Source of the DNA: BOG-908 sp963751795
Lineage (GTDB): Bacteria; Pseudomonadota; Alphaproteobacteria; Acetobacterales; Acetobacteraceae
NCBI GenBank assembly: GCA_963751795.1
Contig: CAVVVI010000002.1
Span: 620,001-684,000 of the forward strand
Reading direction: 5' to 3'
DNA length: 64,000 nt
Made by a program: the position numbers and the translations under genes. Below are positions 23,753-32,894 of the stretch, in pieces. The notes under the pieces were generated by a model. That model was not told the DNA's origin. It searched no databases and was given only the letters and a program-made list of their open reading frames with translations. Every line of letters begins with the position of its first letter. Position 1 is the first letter of the stretch.

Positions 23753-25753
23753 TCAGTAGCTCAACCTGGCCCCCGCCAGGACGCTGGCGCCGGGGGTCTG
23801 GTAGCCGGCGACCGGCTCGAAGCGGCTGTTGCCCAGGTTCTTGCCCCAGGCGAACAGCTCCACATGCGGCCCCAGCTTGTAGGTGACGTTGAGATTGACG
23901 ATCAGCCCCTGCCGGCTGAAGCCGGGTGCGGCTGGAAAGCTGCCGTCATTGTTGATCAGGAAGTCGCGGAAGCTGCCGACATAGGCGATCTCCGGCGCGA
24001 TGATCAGCGCGGGTATGGGCGCGATGCGCAGATTGGCGCTGCCCTGGTTGTAGGGCCGGCGCAGCAGCAGCGCGCCCGAGCCGTGGTTGCGGGCATCGGT
24101 GTAGGTGTAGGTAAGATCGGCCTGCAGCCAATCCTGCACGCGGAACGTGAGCGACGTCTCGACACCCTGCGAACGCGCCTGCTGGATATTCTGCGCGGTG
24201 TCGTTGGCGGTGCCCGGAATGGCCGCCAGCATGATCGCGTCCTTGATGTCGTTATGAAAGAAAGTAGCCGACACGCTGGCATGGCCGGGCAGGCCGGGCG
24301 GCATGTCGGTGGTCACACCGGCCTCGTAACTCCTGCCGCGTTCGGGCCGCAGCTGCGGATTGCCGAAATAGAAGCTGCCGAAACCGAAATTGTCCGCGCC
24401 ATAACGGTCGTTCAGCGCCGGTGCGCGGAAGCTGGTGCCGGTGGAGAGCTTGATGTGCGAGAACAGCTCCGGCACATCCAGCACGCCGCCCACGCGCCAG
24501 GTGAACGCGCTGCCGGCGATGCTGGTGGCATCCTCACGCAGCTGCCCGGTCAGTGCCAGGCGCGACAGCACCACCGATTGCGCACCGAGATAGCCGGCAT
24601 TGGATCGGGCATGCGCCTTCACCGCGCCGACGAAACCGGGTGTGCCGAAGAAGAATTCGTTGTTCTTGGAATCCAGCCCGTCGGCCTGGTGCTCGTAGCC
24701 GAAGGTGATGGCCGTGGCGGTCAGATGCGGTCGGTCCGCCACGTGAACGGTGTTGTTCCACTGCACATCGGCGCGGCTGCCGTGATAGCGGTCGGTGCCG
24801 TTCTCCTGGTTGGGATCGCCGGCACGGAACGCCACCGTGCTCCGGCGATCGTCCTGCACGCCGGTGAGATAGAGGCTGCTGCCCCAGGCGCCGTCGAACA
24901 GCTTTGTCGTCACGCCCAATCGCCCGAACAGCGAGGCATCGGTGCCGCCCGCATTGCCGGCATCGAAGCCGGTCTCGTCGAAGCCGTACGTGGCGTCGCG
25001 CGCGCGCAGCAGCAGGGAGAAGCGCGTGTCGGGCAGCGGTGTCGCGCCCAGCTCAACCTGCACGTGGCGGCTGCGGTCGCCGTCGGCCTCGCCGGTATAG
25101 GCGGCCAAGCGGCGCGGCGTCTGGTCGGCGCCGCGCGTGGAGAAGCCTTCGAGATCGGCCGCGTAATCGTAGATGCCGAGGCCGCCGGCGATGGTGGCCT
25201 GCGCCAGGCCCTGGCGGGGCGCCCCGCCGGCCAGCACGAGGTGGCCATGCGCCGCGCCGCGCCCGCGCCGGGTGATCAGGTTGATCACGCCGCCGATCGC
25301 CCCCGAGCCATACAGGCTGGACAGCGCGCCGCGCACCACCTCGATGCGCTCGACGTCGTCCAGCGTGTCGATGCCGAAATTGAACGCGCCGCCGGGATCG
25401 GAGGGATCGTTGATCGGCACGCCGTCGCGCAGCACCAGCACGTGGTTGGAATTGGTGCCGCGGATGAACACGCTGGTCTGCGATCCCGGCCCGCCCGATT
25501 GCGCCACGCGCAGGCCGGGCACGGCCGACAGCGCGTCCACCAGCGAGACGTAGCCGCGCTCCTCAATGGTCTTGCGGTCGATCACGGTGACGCCGGCCGG
25601 CAGGTTGACGGCGGCCGTCGGCACGCGCGTGGCCGTCACGCTGATGTTCTCCGGATTGTCCGGGTTGGCCGGCGGCGATGCCGCATTGGGGAAAGGCTGT
25701 GCGATCGCCGCACAGGGAAGGGCGGCTACGGCCGCCAACAGCGCCATACGCAT
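23753..25753 (-). CDS. btuB: BtuB-like TonB-dependent cobalamin receptor
   Basis: Outer-membrane vitamin B12 transporter of 666 residues. The signal peptide ends AIAQ (about residue 18). A TonB-box-like ISVTATR follows at about residue 37, then the plug (VIDRKTIEERGYVSLVDALS; VFIRGTNSNHVLVLRDGV), and a 22-strand-type barrel ending GARLSY. The cobalamin assignment is much strengthened by the cobalamin riboswitch in its leader. I chose the ATG at 25753 (MRMALLA), although the frame stays open upstream through the riboswitch. Confidence 0.9.
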   Translation of the reverse strand: MRMALLAAVAALPCAAIAQPFPNAASPPANPDNPENISVTATRVPTAAVNLPAGVTVIDRKTIEERGYVSLVDALSAVPGLRVAQSGGPGSQTSVFIRGTNSNHVLVLRDGVPINDPSDPGGAFNFGIDTLDDVERIEVVRGALSSLYGSGAIGGVINLITRRGRGAAHGHLVLAGGAPRQGLAQATIAGGLGIYDYAADLEGFSTRGADQTPRRLAAYTGEADGDRSRHVQVELGATPLPDTRFSLLLRARDATYGFDETGFDAGNAGGTDASLFGRLGVTTKLFDGAWGSSLYLTGVQDDRRSTVAFRAGDPNQENGTDRYHGSRADVQWNNTVHVADRPHLTATAITFGYEHQADGLDSKNNEFFFGTPGFVGAVKAHARSNAGYLGAQSVVLSRLALTGQLREDATSIAGSAFTWRVGGVLDVPELFSHIKLSTGTSFRAPALNDRYGADNFGFGSFYFGNPQLRPERGRSYEAGVTTDMPPGLPGHASVSATFFHNDIKDAIMLAAIPGTANDTAQNIQQARSQGVETSLTFRVQDWLQADLTYTYTDARNHGSGALLLRRPYNQGSANLRIAPIPALIIAPEIAYVGSFRDFLINNDGSFPAAPGFSRQGLIVNLNVTYKLGPHVELFAWGKNLGNSRFEPVAGYQTPGASVLAGARLSY

Positions 25754-25879
25754 GGGTACGGGACTCCACTGGCCGCAACATGCTGTGTTGCGAACCGACA
25801 CGACGGCGATTGCCGCATGCGGGTCTCTCTCCCACTGCTTCGGTGCACCCCGCCCGACGCGCGCGCGCAGTCTCGACTC
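25754..25879 (-). promoter_or_regulatory. btuB leader, expression-platform region
   Basis: The 126 nt between aptamer and btuB ATG hold no gene. The segment 25809-25821 is perfectly complementary over 13 nt to 25924-25936, which lies in the loop of the aptamer's optional arm, so an alternative long-range helix is possible. A GGAG lies about 10 nt before the ATG as probable ribosome binding site. Confidence 0.5.
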
Positions 25880-26026
25880 CGGCCGGTCTCCTGGCTCGCG
25901 GCGCCTGCCCCGCCTTCTCGCCGCGCATGCGGCAATGGCGTGTTGGGGCAGGTGGTAGGGCCGCTTACAGTTGCGGGGGCAGCTACGGTTTCGCACCGTA
26001 TTCCCGAGCACCGGGGTCTGCGGCCG
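25880..26026 (-). promoter_or_regulatory. Cobalamin (AdoCbl) riboswitch controlling btuB
   Basis: Read on the minus strand, the leader contains the conserved aptamer core: GGGAATACGGTGCGAAACCG, then GCTGCCCCCGCAACTGTAAG, and the B12 box GAGCCAGGAGACCGGCC at its 3' end. A closing P1 helix can form between GGCCG (26025-26021) and CGGCC (25885-25881), and an optional arm is formed by CCTGCCCC / GGGGCAGG. The aptamer ends 127 nt before the btuB start. In known members cobalamin binding represses translation or transcription. The match to the core is unambiguous. Confidence 0.95.
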
Positions 26027-26151
26027 ATCTAGGCAGCGTTGGCGCGGCAAGGCAAGCGGTTCCTGCCTGGCAACAACCCTGCCCTGGTCCGCCGGCGTGC
26101 CGCCGCGGAGAAAGCCTTGCGTTCCCCGCCCTGCTTCGGCCATCCCGCCGC

Positions 26152-28356
26152 ATGGAAGACATCCAGGACACCAATTTCAACACCGCGCTCTCGGAGCGCT
26201 ACCTCGCCTACGCCCTGTCCACCATCACGTCGCGCAGCCTGCCCGATGTGCGCGACGGGCTGAAGCCGGTGCATCGCCGACTGATCTACGCCATGCAGCA
26301 GCTGCGCCTGGACCCGTCCAGCGGCTTCAAGAAATGCGCCCGCGTGGTGGGCGACGTGATGGGCAAGTTCCACCCGCACGGCGATGCCAGCATCTACGAC
26401 GCGCTGGTGCGCCTGGCGCAGGATTTTGCCGTCCGCTACCCGCTGGTCGAAGGCCAGGGCAATTTCGGCAATATCGACGGCGATAACCCGGCCGCCATGC
26501 GCTACACCGAAGCGCGGATGACGGCGGTGGCCGCCAGCCTGCTCGCCGGCATCGGCGAGGACACGGTCGATTTCCGCCCGACCTACGATAACGAAGACAG
26601 CGAGCCGGTGGTGCTGCCGGCCGCGTTCCCCAATCTGCTGGCCAACGGTGCCGCTGGCATCGCGGTGGGCATGGCCACCTCCATCCCGCCGCACAATGCC
26701 GGCGAGGTGTGCGCGGCGGCCATCCACCTGATCGCCGACCCGCAGGCCACCACGGCCGAGCTGCTGGCCCACATGCCGGGCCCGGATTTTCCCACCGGCG
26801 GCATCCTCAGCGAGACGCCGGAAGCGCTGCTCGCCGCCTACGAGACCGGCCGCGGCGGCTTCCGCCTGCGCGCCCGCTGGGCCGTCGAGCAGGGCCGCTT
26901 CGGCACCTGGACCGTCGTGGTCACCGAGATCCCATACCAGGTGCAGAAATCCCGCCTGATCGAGCAGGTGGCCGCCCTGCTCGAGGAAAAGAAGCTGCCG
27001 CTGCTGGCCGATATCCGCGACGAATCCGACGAGCGCATCCGTCTGGTGCTGGAACCCAAATCGCGCGGCACCGAGCCGGAGGTGCTGATGGAGACGCTGT
27101 TCCGCGCCACTGCGCTGGAAAGCCGCTTCCCGCTCAACATGAACGTGCTGGCCGCCGACCAGACGCCGCAGGTGATGGGCCTGCGCGGCGTGCTGGCCGC
27201 CTGGATCGCGCACCGCCACGAGGTGCTGCAGCGCCGCTCCCGCTACCGCCTGCTGGCAATCCAGCGCCGGCTGGAAATCCTCGACGGGCTGCTGGCGGTC
27301 TACCTGAACCTCGACGAGGTGATCCGCATCATCCGCGAGGAGGACGATGCCAAGGCCGGGCTGATGGCCGCCTTCGGGCTGAACGACATCCAGGCCGAGG
27401 CGATCCTGAACATGCGCCTGCGCAGCCTGCGCCGGCTCGAGGAGATGGAGATCCGCCGCGAGCACAAGGGGCTCAGCCGCGAGGGCCGCGACCTGGGCGC
27501 GCTGCTGGCCGACGAGAAACTGCGCTGGGCGCGCATCACCACCGAGATCGAGGAGACGCGGCGCAGTTTCGGCAGCGGCACGCTGGGCGCGCGCCGCACC
27601 GAGCTGGGCGCGGTGGCCGCCCCGGTGGATATCAGCAACATCGTGGTGATCGAGCGCGAACCGATCACCGTGGTGTTGTCCGAGAAAGGCTGGATCCGCG
27701 CGCTGCGCGGCCACGTGGCCGATGCCGAGGGCCAGAAGTTCAAGGAGGGCGACAAGCTCCGCCTGCTGCTGCCGTGCCAGACGACCGACCGGCTTGTGCT
27801 GCTGGCCGCCGGCGGCCGCGCCTACACGCTGCGCGCGGGCGAGCTGCCGCGCGGCCGCGGCGACGGCCAGGCGATCCGCGTCATGCTGGAACTGGCTGCG
27901 CAGGACGTGATCGCGCACGTGTTCGTCTGGTCCGACGCCCATCGCTATTTGCTGGCCAGCAGCGGCGGCCGCGGCTTCGTCATCCCCGCCGAAGACCTGC
28001 TCTCGGATCGCCGCGCCGGCAAGCAGGTGCTCAATCTGCGCCCCGGCGAGACGGCCAAGGTGTGCGTGCCGGCCGATGGCGACCACGTGGCCGTGGTGGG
28101 CGAGAACCGCAAACTGCTGGTGTTTCCGCTCGATCAGATAGCCGAGCTGTCGCGCGGGCTGGGCGTTACCCTGCAGCGCTACAAGGAAGGCGGGCTGGCC
28201 GACGCCAAGGTGTTCCGCCTCGCCCAGGGCCTGACCTGGCGGGCCGGCGAGCGGGTGCGCACGGAGACCAACCTGCGCGAATGGCTGGGCGAACGTGGCC
28301 AAGCCGGCAAAATGCCGCCCAACGGCTTCGCGCGTCTGGGAGTGTTCGGCGGCTAG
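26152..28356 (+). CDS. parC: DNA topoisomerase IV subunit A
   Basis: Catalytic subunit of topoisomerase IV, which decatenates replicated chromosomes. The 734-residue protein starts MEDIQDTNFNTALSERYLAY and has the winged-helix/quinolone-site region KFHPHGDASIYDALVRLAQD (about residues 66-85), catalytic Tyr within AAMRYTEARM (about 115-124), the tower domain, coiled coil and C-terminal beta-pinwheel repeats (about 490-720). At the quinolone positions the residues are Ala and Asp where E. coli ParC has Ser80 and Glu84. The frame stays open upstream into the riboswitch region, but the start at 26152 gives the family N-terminus. The stop codon overlaps that of the convergent gene. Confidence 0.95.
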   Translation: MEDIQDTNFNTALSERYLAYALSTITSRSLPDVRDGLKPVHRRLIYAMQQLRLDPSSGFKKCARVVGDVMGKFHPHGDASIYDALVRLAQDFAVRYPLVEGQGNFGNIDGDNPAAMRYTEARMTAVAASLLAGIGEDTVDFRPTYDNEDSEPVVLPAAFPNLLANGAAGIAVGMATSIPPHNAGEVCAAAIHLIADPQATTAELLAHMPGPDFPTGGILSETPEALLAAYETGRGGFRLRARWAVEQGRFGTWTVVVTEIPYQVQKSRLIEQVAALLEEKKLPLLADIRDESDERIRLVLEPKSRGTEPEVLMETLFRATALESRFPLNMNVLAADQTPQVMGLRGVLAAWIAHRHEVLQRRSRYRLLAIQRRLEILDGLLAVYLNLDEVIRIIREEDDAKAGLMAAFGLNDIQAEAILNMRLRSLRRLEEMEIRREHKGLSREGRDLGALLADEKLRWARITTEIEETRRSFGSGTLGARRTELGAVAAPVDISNIVVIEREPITVVLSEKGWIRALRGHVADAEGQKFKEGDKLRLLLPCQTTDRLVLLAAGGRAYTLRAGELPRGRGDGQAIRVMLELAAQDVIAHVFVWSDAHRYLLASSGGRGFVIPAEDLLSDRRAGKQVLNLRPGETAKVCVPADGDHVAVVGENRKLLVFPLDQIAELSRGLGVTLQRYKEGGLADAKVFRLAQGLTWRAGERVRTETNLREWLGERGQAGKMPPNGFARLGVFGG

Positions 28357-29720
28357 CGCGCGGGCACGGTGGGCAGGAAGCGCTCGATCGTCTGGCACAC
28401 CACGATGTCGGGCCGGAAGGCTGCCACCCCATCCGCGTCGTGATCCGGGCCCCAGACGAACGCGAAGTCGCGGAAATAGCGGGCGAACCACCAGGATAGC
28501 TTCTTGGGCTCGCCGCCGCGCTCGAAGAAGGAGTTGCCGAACGCCATCACCCGCAGCGCCGAGATGCCGCCGGCGTTGTGCCAGCGCCTGCGCATGCCGT
28601 TATGGCGGTCGGCCTCTGGCGGGTCGCTGCTCTCGATCAGCTGCAATCCTGCCTCGCCGAGGCGCGGGTCGAGGTGGCCCACCACGCAGCGGCGGTTGAG
28701 CAGCGGTATGTGGGAGAAGCGCTCGGCCAGGTCCCCCGGTTCGGTGTCGTCGGCCATGGTGAAGCTGGGCTCCTGCGGCCGCTCCAGGCCGAGCCGGTCG
28801 AGCATGGCGCAGAACAGGCGGTAGCAGCCGCTCTCGCTCAGATGCGTGTCGATGGGCGGGAACAGGCCCGGGCGGTCCGGCGCCGCGGCGAACAATGCGT
28901 GCACCGGCAGGTAGTGGCCGCGCAGCGCCGGATCGTCCGCGATGCGCGCTTCCAGCGCGCGCAGCGCGCGGGTGGGGGTTCGGATGGGTTGGGTGTAGAG
29001 CTCGGGCATCACCGAAAGCTTTTCCGGCACGATAACCTGCAGGTAGGCGTGGCCGCCGGCGCGCGCCTGCGCGGCACGGGCGCGGAATAGCGCCAGCCAC
29101 GCCGCGCACACGGCGTCGTCCTCGCCGGCGGTCTCCTCCGGGCCGTACTGCGCCAGCACGTTGTTGGTGCCGCCCACCAGCAGAGCGTGCCCGCCATGCG
29201 CGATCATCGCCACCCCGTCCAGCGACCGCGTGCCGACCGGTACGGCCACCATGGAGCCCTGGTCCGTCGCCAGCCGGGCGGCCGGGTCGGCGATCGCCTT
29301 GGCCGCGCCGCGCAGCACCAGCCGGCTCTCGGGCGCGAGGCGGCTCTGGCCGGCGATGGTCTCGAGGTAGCGGGCCAGCTCCGGGCCATCGAGCTCGGCC
29401 TGCAGCTCGGCGCCGTACAGCAGCGCGAGATCACGCACGGCGCTCCTGCCAAGCGGCAGCGCATGGGCCCCGGCATGCAAGGTTACGGCGCCGGCCAGCC
29501 AGTCCAGCAGCGGCACCGGGCTGCCGAGCCGCGCCACGAAGCCGGCCAGGTTCGGCTGGCAGTCGCGCAGATCCGGCCGCTGCCGGCGCTCGAAGCTGGC
29601 GGCCACCAGCACGCCGCGCAGCCTGGCCTGCAACGGCGCGCCGGCGCGCGGGTCGGCCGGGTCCAGCGCCCAGCCGAAGCAGGTGTCGGGCGCCATCACG
29701 CCATCGATGCTGCCGAGCAC
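28353..29720 (-). CDS. AlgX/AlgJ-like SGNH acyltransferase-type protein
   Basis: A 455-residue protein combining an N-terminal beta-rich module (residues 1-65, GSIDGV...GWALDPADP, ...RRQRPDLRD) with an SGNH-hydrolase-like domain resembling alginate O-acetylation proteins AlgX/AlgJ. Visible motifs are VIVPEKLSVMPELY (about 240-253), IDTHLSESGCYRLF (about 301-314, the Asp-x-His pair) and FGNSFFERG (about 394-402, probable Ser nucleophile region). No signal peptide is visible. Probably involved in glycan or polysaccharide modification. The start is a GTG at 29720 with GAGGGGG just upstream; the ATG eight codons later would cut into the first module. Confidence 0.65.
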   Translation of the reverse strand: MLGSIDGVMAPDTCFGWALDPADPRAGAPLQARLRGVLVAASFERRQRPDLRDCQPNLAGFVARLGSPVPLLDWLAGAVTLHAGAHALPLGRSAVRDLALLYGAELQAELDGPELARYLETIAGQSRLAPESRLVLRGAAKAIADPAARLATDQGSMVAVPVGTRSLDGVAMIAHGGHALLVGGTNNVLAQYGPEETAGEDDAVCAAWLALFRARAAQARAGGHAYLQVIVPEKLSVMPELYTQPIRTPTRALRALEARIADDPALRGHYLPVHALFAAAPDRPGLFPPIDTHLSESGCYRLFCAMLDRLGLERPQEPSFTMADDTEPGDLAERFSHIPLLNRRCVVGHLDPRLGEAGLQLIESSDPPEADRHNGMRRRWHNAGGISALRVMAFGNSFFERGGEPKKLSWWFARYFRDFAFVWGPDHDADGVAAFRPDIVVCQTIERFLPTVPAR

Positions 29721-29794
29721 TGGCCCCCTCGTTGCTGCCCCCCGGCACGTGACATCTTGCCACCCCGCACGGCGTTGCAGCACAGACTAGCCGC

Positions 29795-31345
29795 ATGACG
29801 ACCGATCAGACCACCGATCAGACTGCCGAGCAGACGACCCGGGCGCGCCAGGCGATCACGCGCGTCCTGCACGGGCGGCTGGAGCGACTGGCCCTCGCAC
29901 TTGGCGGGCTGCTGATGCTCGCCATCGTGGCCGCCGGCGCGCTGATCGCGCAGCGCACCGGCCGCGATGCCCAGGATGCCGCCCAGGCGCAGGCGCGGCG
30001 CGCGATCTCGACGGATTTGATGGATTGCGTGCTGTCGGCCGAAACCGGCCAGCGCGGCTACCTGCTCACCGGAGATGCGGCTTATCTGCCCCCCTACACC
30101 GGTGCGGCCAAGCGCGTGCCGGCCCTGCTCGACCGTATGGACGCCGCACTCGCCGGCGAGCCCGCATTGCCCCAGCTGCGGGCCGCCATCACCGACAAAT
30201 TGGCCGAGCTGGGTGAGACGGTGCGGCTGGAGCAGGCCGGCCGTCACGCCGAGGCGCTGGCCGTGGTGCAGTCCGACCGCGGCCGGCGGGCGATGGAGGC
30301 CGCGCGCGGCATCGTCGTCCAGCTCGCGGCCAAGCAGCGCGCCGCCTTGTCGGCGGCACTCGTGCACAGCCGGGCCGGGGCGAAGCTGCTGGTGGCGGTG
30401 GATGCGGGCGCGCTGGCGCTGCTGCTGCTGCTGATCGTGTTCGTGACGCGCCGGCTGCGCTCCACGGTCTGGGCCCTGTCGGCCGGGCACCGCGCGCTGC
30501 TGGAGGCCAACGCGGCCCTGCAGGCCGGGCAGGACCGGCTGGAAGCCGCCGTCCTCGAACGCACGGCCGACCTCACCAACGCCAACGAGGAGATTCAGCG
30601 TTTCGCCTACATCGTCAGCCACGATCTGCGCGCGCCGCTGCTCAACATCATCGGCTTTACCGCCGAGCTGACGGACGCCACCGCGCGGCTGAACCGTTTC
30701 GTGACGGAGCATCTCGAGCCCTCCGGCATCGTGGTGCCGCCCGAGGTGCGCGAGGCCAGCCAGGAGGACCTGCCCGAGGCGATCCGCTTCATCCAGACCA
30801 GCACGGCCAAGATGGACCGCCTGATCACCGCCATCCTGCGCCTCTCGCGCGAGGGGCGGCGGGCGCTCGCGCCCGAACCGCTCGACATGGGCAGCCTGCT
30901 GGCCGGCGTGGCCGACAGCGTGCGCCGGCTGGCCGACGATGCCGGTGCGTCGATCACCCTGGGTGCCACGCCGGGCCTCACCACCGACCGGCTGGCCATC
31001 GAACAGGTGTTCTCCAATCTGGTGGAGAACGCGCTGAAATACCTGGCTGCCGGACGACCCGGCCAGGTGACGATCGCCGGCCGGCAGGAGGGCGCATGGG
31101 TGCGCTACGACGTGGCCGATAATGGCCGGGGCATCGCCGCGCGCGATCTGGAGCGCATCTTCGAGCTGTTCCGCCGCGCCGGTACGCAGGATATCCCGGG
31201 CGAGGGCATCGGGCTCGCCCATGTCAGGGCGCTTGTGCGCCGATTGGGCGGAACGATATCCTGCGAGTCGACACCAGGCGTGGGTTCGACCTTTATCGTG
31301 CGGCTGCCGGCCGTGTTGGCCCATACGGGTGAGAGGACAGCATGA
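29795..31345 (+). CDS. CHASE3-domain sensor histidine kinase
   Basis: A 516-residue membrane kinase. TM1 is at about residues 33-52, an extracytoplasmic CHASE3 domain (DCVLSAETGQRGYLLTGD, about 77-94) reaches to about 185, TM2 is at about 198-218, then a coiled linker and a HisKA domain with H-box IVSHDLRAP (His276). The HATPase domain shows N-box NLVENALKYL, G1 DNGRGIA and GEGIGLAHV. The final codons overlap the next gene, a single-domain receiver, in an ATGA arrangement, so that receiver is its likely partner. The stimulus is unknown. Confidence 0.9.
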   Translation: MTTDQTTDQTAEQTTRARQAITRVLHGRLERLALALGGLLMLAIVAAGALIAQRTGRDAQDAAQAQARRAISTDLMDCVLSAETGQRGYLLTGDAAYLPPYTGAAKRVPALLDRMDAALAGEPALPQLRAAITDKLAELGETVRLEQAGRHAEALAVVQSDRGRRAMEAARGIVVQLAAKQRAALSAALVHSRAGAKLLVAVDAGALALLLLLIVFVTRRLRSTVWALSAGHRALLEANAALQAGQDRLEAAVLERTADLTNANEEIQRFAYIVSHDLRAPLLNIIGFTAELTDATARLNRFVTEHLEPSGIVVPPEVREASQEDLPEAIRFIQTSTAKMDRLITAILRLSREGRRALAPEPLDMGSLLAGVADSVRRLADDAGASITLGATPGLTTDRLAIEQVFSNLVENALKYLAAGRPGQVTIAGRQEGAWVRYDVADNGRGIAARDLERIFELFRRAGTQDIPGEGIGLAHVRALVRRLGGTISCESTPGVGSTFIVRLPAVLAHTGERTA

Positions 31346-31773
31346 ATGCGATGCCGGTGACCATCCTGCTGATCGAGGACGACCCGGGCCACGCGCGGTT
31401 GATCGAGAAAAACGTGCGCCGCGCCGGCGTGGCCAACGACATCACGCACAAATCCGACGGCACCACGGCACTGGAATACCTGTTCGGGCGCGGCGAGGCG
31501 GTGAAGGCCGAGCCCATCCTGGTGCTGCTCGATCTCAATCTGCCCGACATGAGCGGCACCGAGATCCTCGCGCGCATCAAGGCCGACAAGCTGCTCAAAC
31601 GCACCCCGGTGATCGTGCTGACCACGACGGACGATCGCGGCGAGATCCAGCGCTGCTACGATCTCGGCTGCAACGTGTATATCACCAAGCCGGTCGAGTA
31701 TGAGGGGTTCGCCAGCGCCATCCGCCAGCTCGGCCTGTTCCTGACCGTCATGCAGATGCCCGAGCCGGCCTGA
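31342..31773 (+). CDS. Single-domain response regulator (Rcp1-like)
   Basis: A 143-residue receiver domain with no output domain. Acidic pocket IEDDPGH (Glu12, Asp13, Asp14), phosphoacceptor Asp64 in LLDLNLPD, Thr in VLTTTDD and the conserved Lys in ITKPVE. Such Rcp1-like receivers commonly act with CHASE3 or phytochrome-type kinases as phosphate carriers. It overlaps the upstream kinase gene by 4 bp and is followed by a receiver-kinase hybrid. Confidence 0.92.
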   Translation: MNAMPVTILLIEDDPGHARLIEKNVRRAGVANDITHKSDGTTALEYLFGRGEAVKAEPILVLLDLNLPDMSGTEILARIKADKLLKRTPVIVLTTTDDRGEIQRCYDLGCNVYITKPVEYEGFASAIRQLGLFLTVMQMPEPA

Positions 31774-31808
31774 CTGCGCGCATCCCGATCACCCATGAAA
31801 GCCGATGG

Positions 31809-32894
31809 ATGACCGACGCGCCAACCCTGCCGCACATCCTCTACATCGACGATGATCCCGGCATCGCGCGGCTGGTGCAGCGCCACCTGCAGCGCACCGG
31901 CTTCCGCGTGACGCTGGCCGCCAACGGGGCTGAGGGTTTGGCCCTGGCCGGCAGCGGTGATTTCGATGCCATCGGTCTGGATCACTACATGCCGGGCCAG
32001 GACGGGCTGGAGGTGCTCGAGGCGCTGAGCCAGCTGGCGGGGTGCCCGCCGGTGATCTTCGTCACCGGCGCCGAGGAGCCGCGCATCGCGGTGACCGCGC
32101 TGAAAAGCGGGGCCGCCGACTACGTGATCAAGGACGTGCACGGCACCTTCATCGAGCTGCTGGGCGCCAGCGTATCCCAGGAGATCACGCGCGCCCGCCT
32201 GCAAGCCGAACGCGACCGGGCCGAGCGCGAGGTGCACGCCAGCCGCGACCGGCTGGCCGCGCTGGCCGCGCAGCAGGCGATCCTGCTGCGCGAGGTGAAC
32301 CACCGTGTCGCCAACTCGCTGCAGCTGATCACCTCGCTGATCGACATGCAGGCCCGCCGCGTGGCCGATCCGGCGGCCCGGCTGCTGCTGCGCCAGGCCG
32401 CCGAGCGGGTGGAGGCGGTCACGATGGTGCACCGCCGCCTCTATACCGGCGACGACGTGGAGTTCGTCGAGATGGACGCCTACCTCGCGGGTCTGGTGGA
32501 CGAGCTGGAGCGTGCGACGCAGGCAGCCGGCGAGGCGGCGCAGCGCAGGATCGCGCTGGCCGCCGAGCCGGTGCGGGTGGAGACGGACAAGGCGGTGCCG
32601 ATCGGCCTGATCGTCAACGAGCTCGTCACCAACGCGCTGAAATACGCCTACCCGCCGGGCGCACCCGGCCCGGTGCGCGTCGGCCTGCAGCGCTCGGCGG
32701 CCGGCCTGCTGCTGACCGTCGAGGATGATGGCATCGGCTATCCGGGCGAGGACACCACGCCCAAGGGCAGCGGGCTCGGCTCGGTGATCGTCAGCAGCAT
32801 GGCGCAGACGCTGGGCGCCACCGTCGAGCTGGACCGGAGCCACCAGGGCACGCGCTTTCGCGTGGCCCTCGGCATCGCGCCTCAGGGCGGATGA
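31809..32894 (+). CDS. Receiver-HisKA_2 hybrid histidine kinase
   Basis: A 361-residue soluble protein with an N-terminal receiver (about residues 8-125; acidic YIDDD, phosphoacceptor Asp58 in LDHYMPG, Lys in VIKD) and a HisKA_2-type kinase core (H-box LLREVNHRVANSLQL, His165; N-box IVNELVTNALKYAYP; G-box DDGIGYPGE and GSGLGS). HisKA_2 kinases often act in general-stress or light signalling. It may receive phosphate from the upstream pair. The stop overlaps dapE by 4 bp. Confidence 0.9.
   Translation: MTDAPTLPHILYIDDDPGIARLVQRHLQRTGFRVTLAANGAEGLALAGSGDFDAIGLDHYMPGQDGLEVLEALSQLAGCPPVIFVTGAEEPRIAVTALKSGAADYVIKDVHGTFIELLGASVSQEITRARLQAERDRAEREVHASRDRLAALAAQQAILLREVNHRVANSLQLITSLIDMQARRVADPAARLLLRQAAERVEAVTMVHRRLYTGDDVEFVEMDAYLAGLVDELERATQAAGEAAQRRIALAAEPVRVETDKAVPIGLIVNELVTNALKYAYPPGAPGPVRVGLQRSAAGLLLTVEDDGIGYPGEDTTPKGSGLGSVIVSSMAQTLGATVELDRSHQGTRFRVALGIAPQGG

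Noticed and set aside
23729..26032. 767-codon open frame on the plus strand
   Set aside because: Antisense to btuB and its riboswitch; low-complexity translation, no family pattern.
26029..28491. 820-codon open frame on the minus strand
   Set aside because: Antisense to parC, whose protein is fully conserved; the opposite frame is open only through codon bias.
29795..32894. Phytochrome-type light-sensing cluster
   Set aside because: The receiver resembles Rcp1, but neither kinase has PAS-GAF-PHY domains or a chromophore cysteine.
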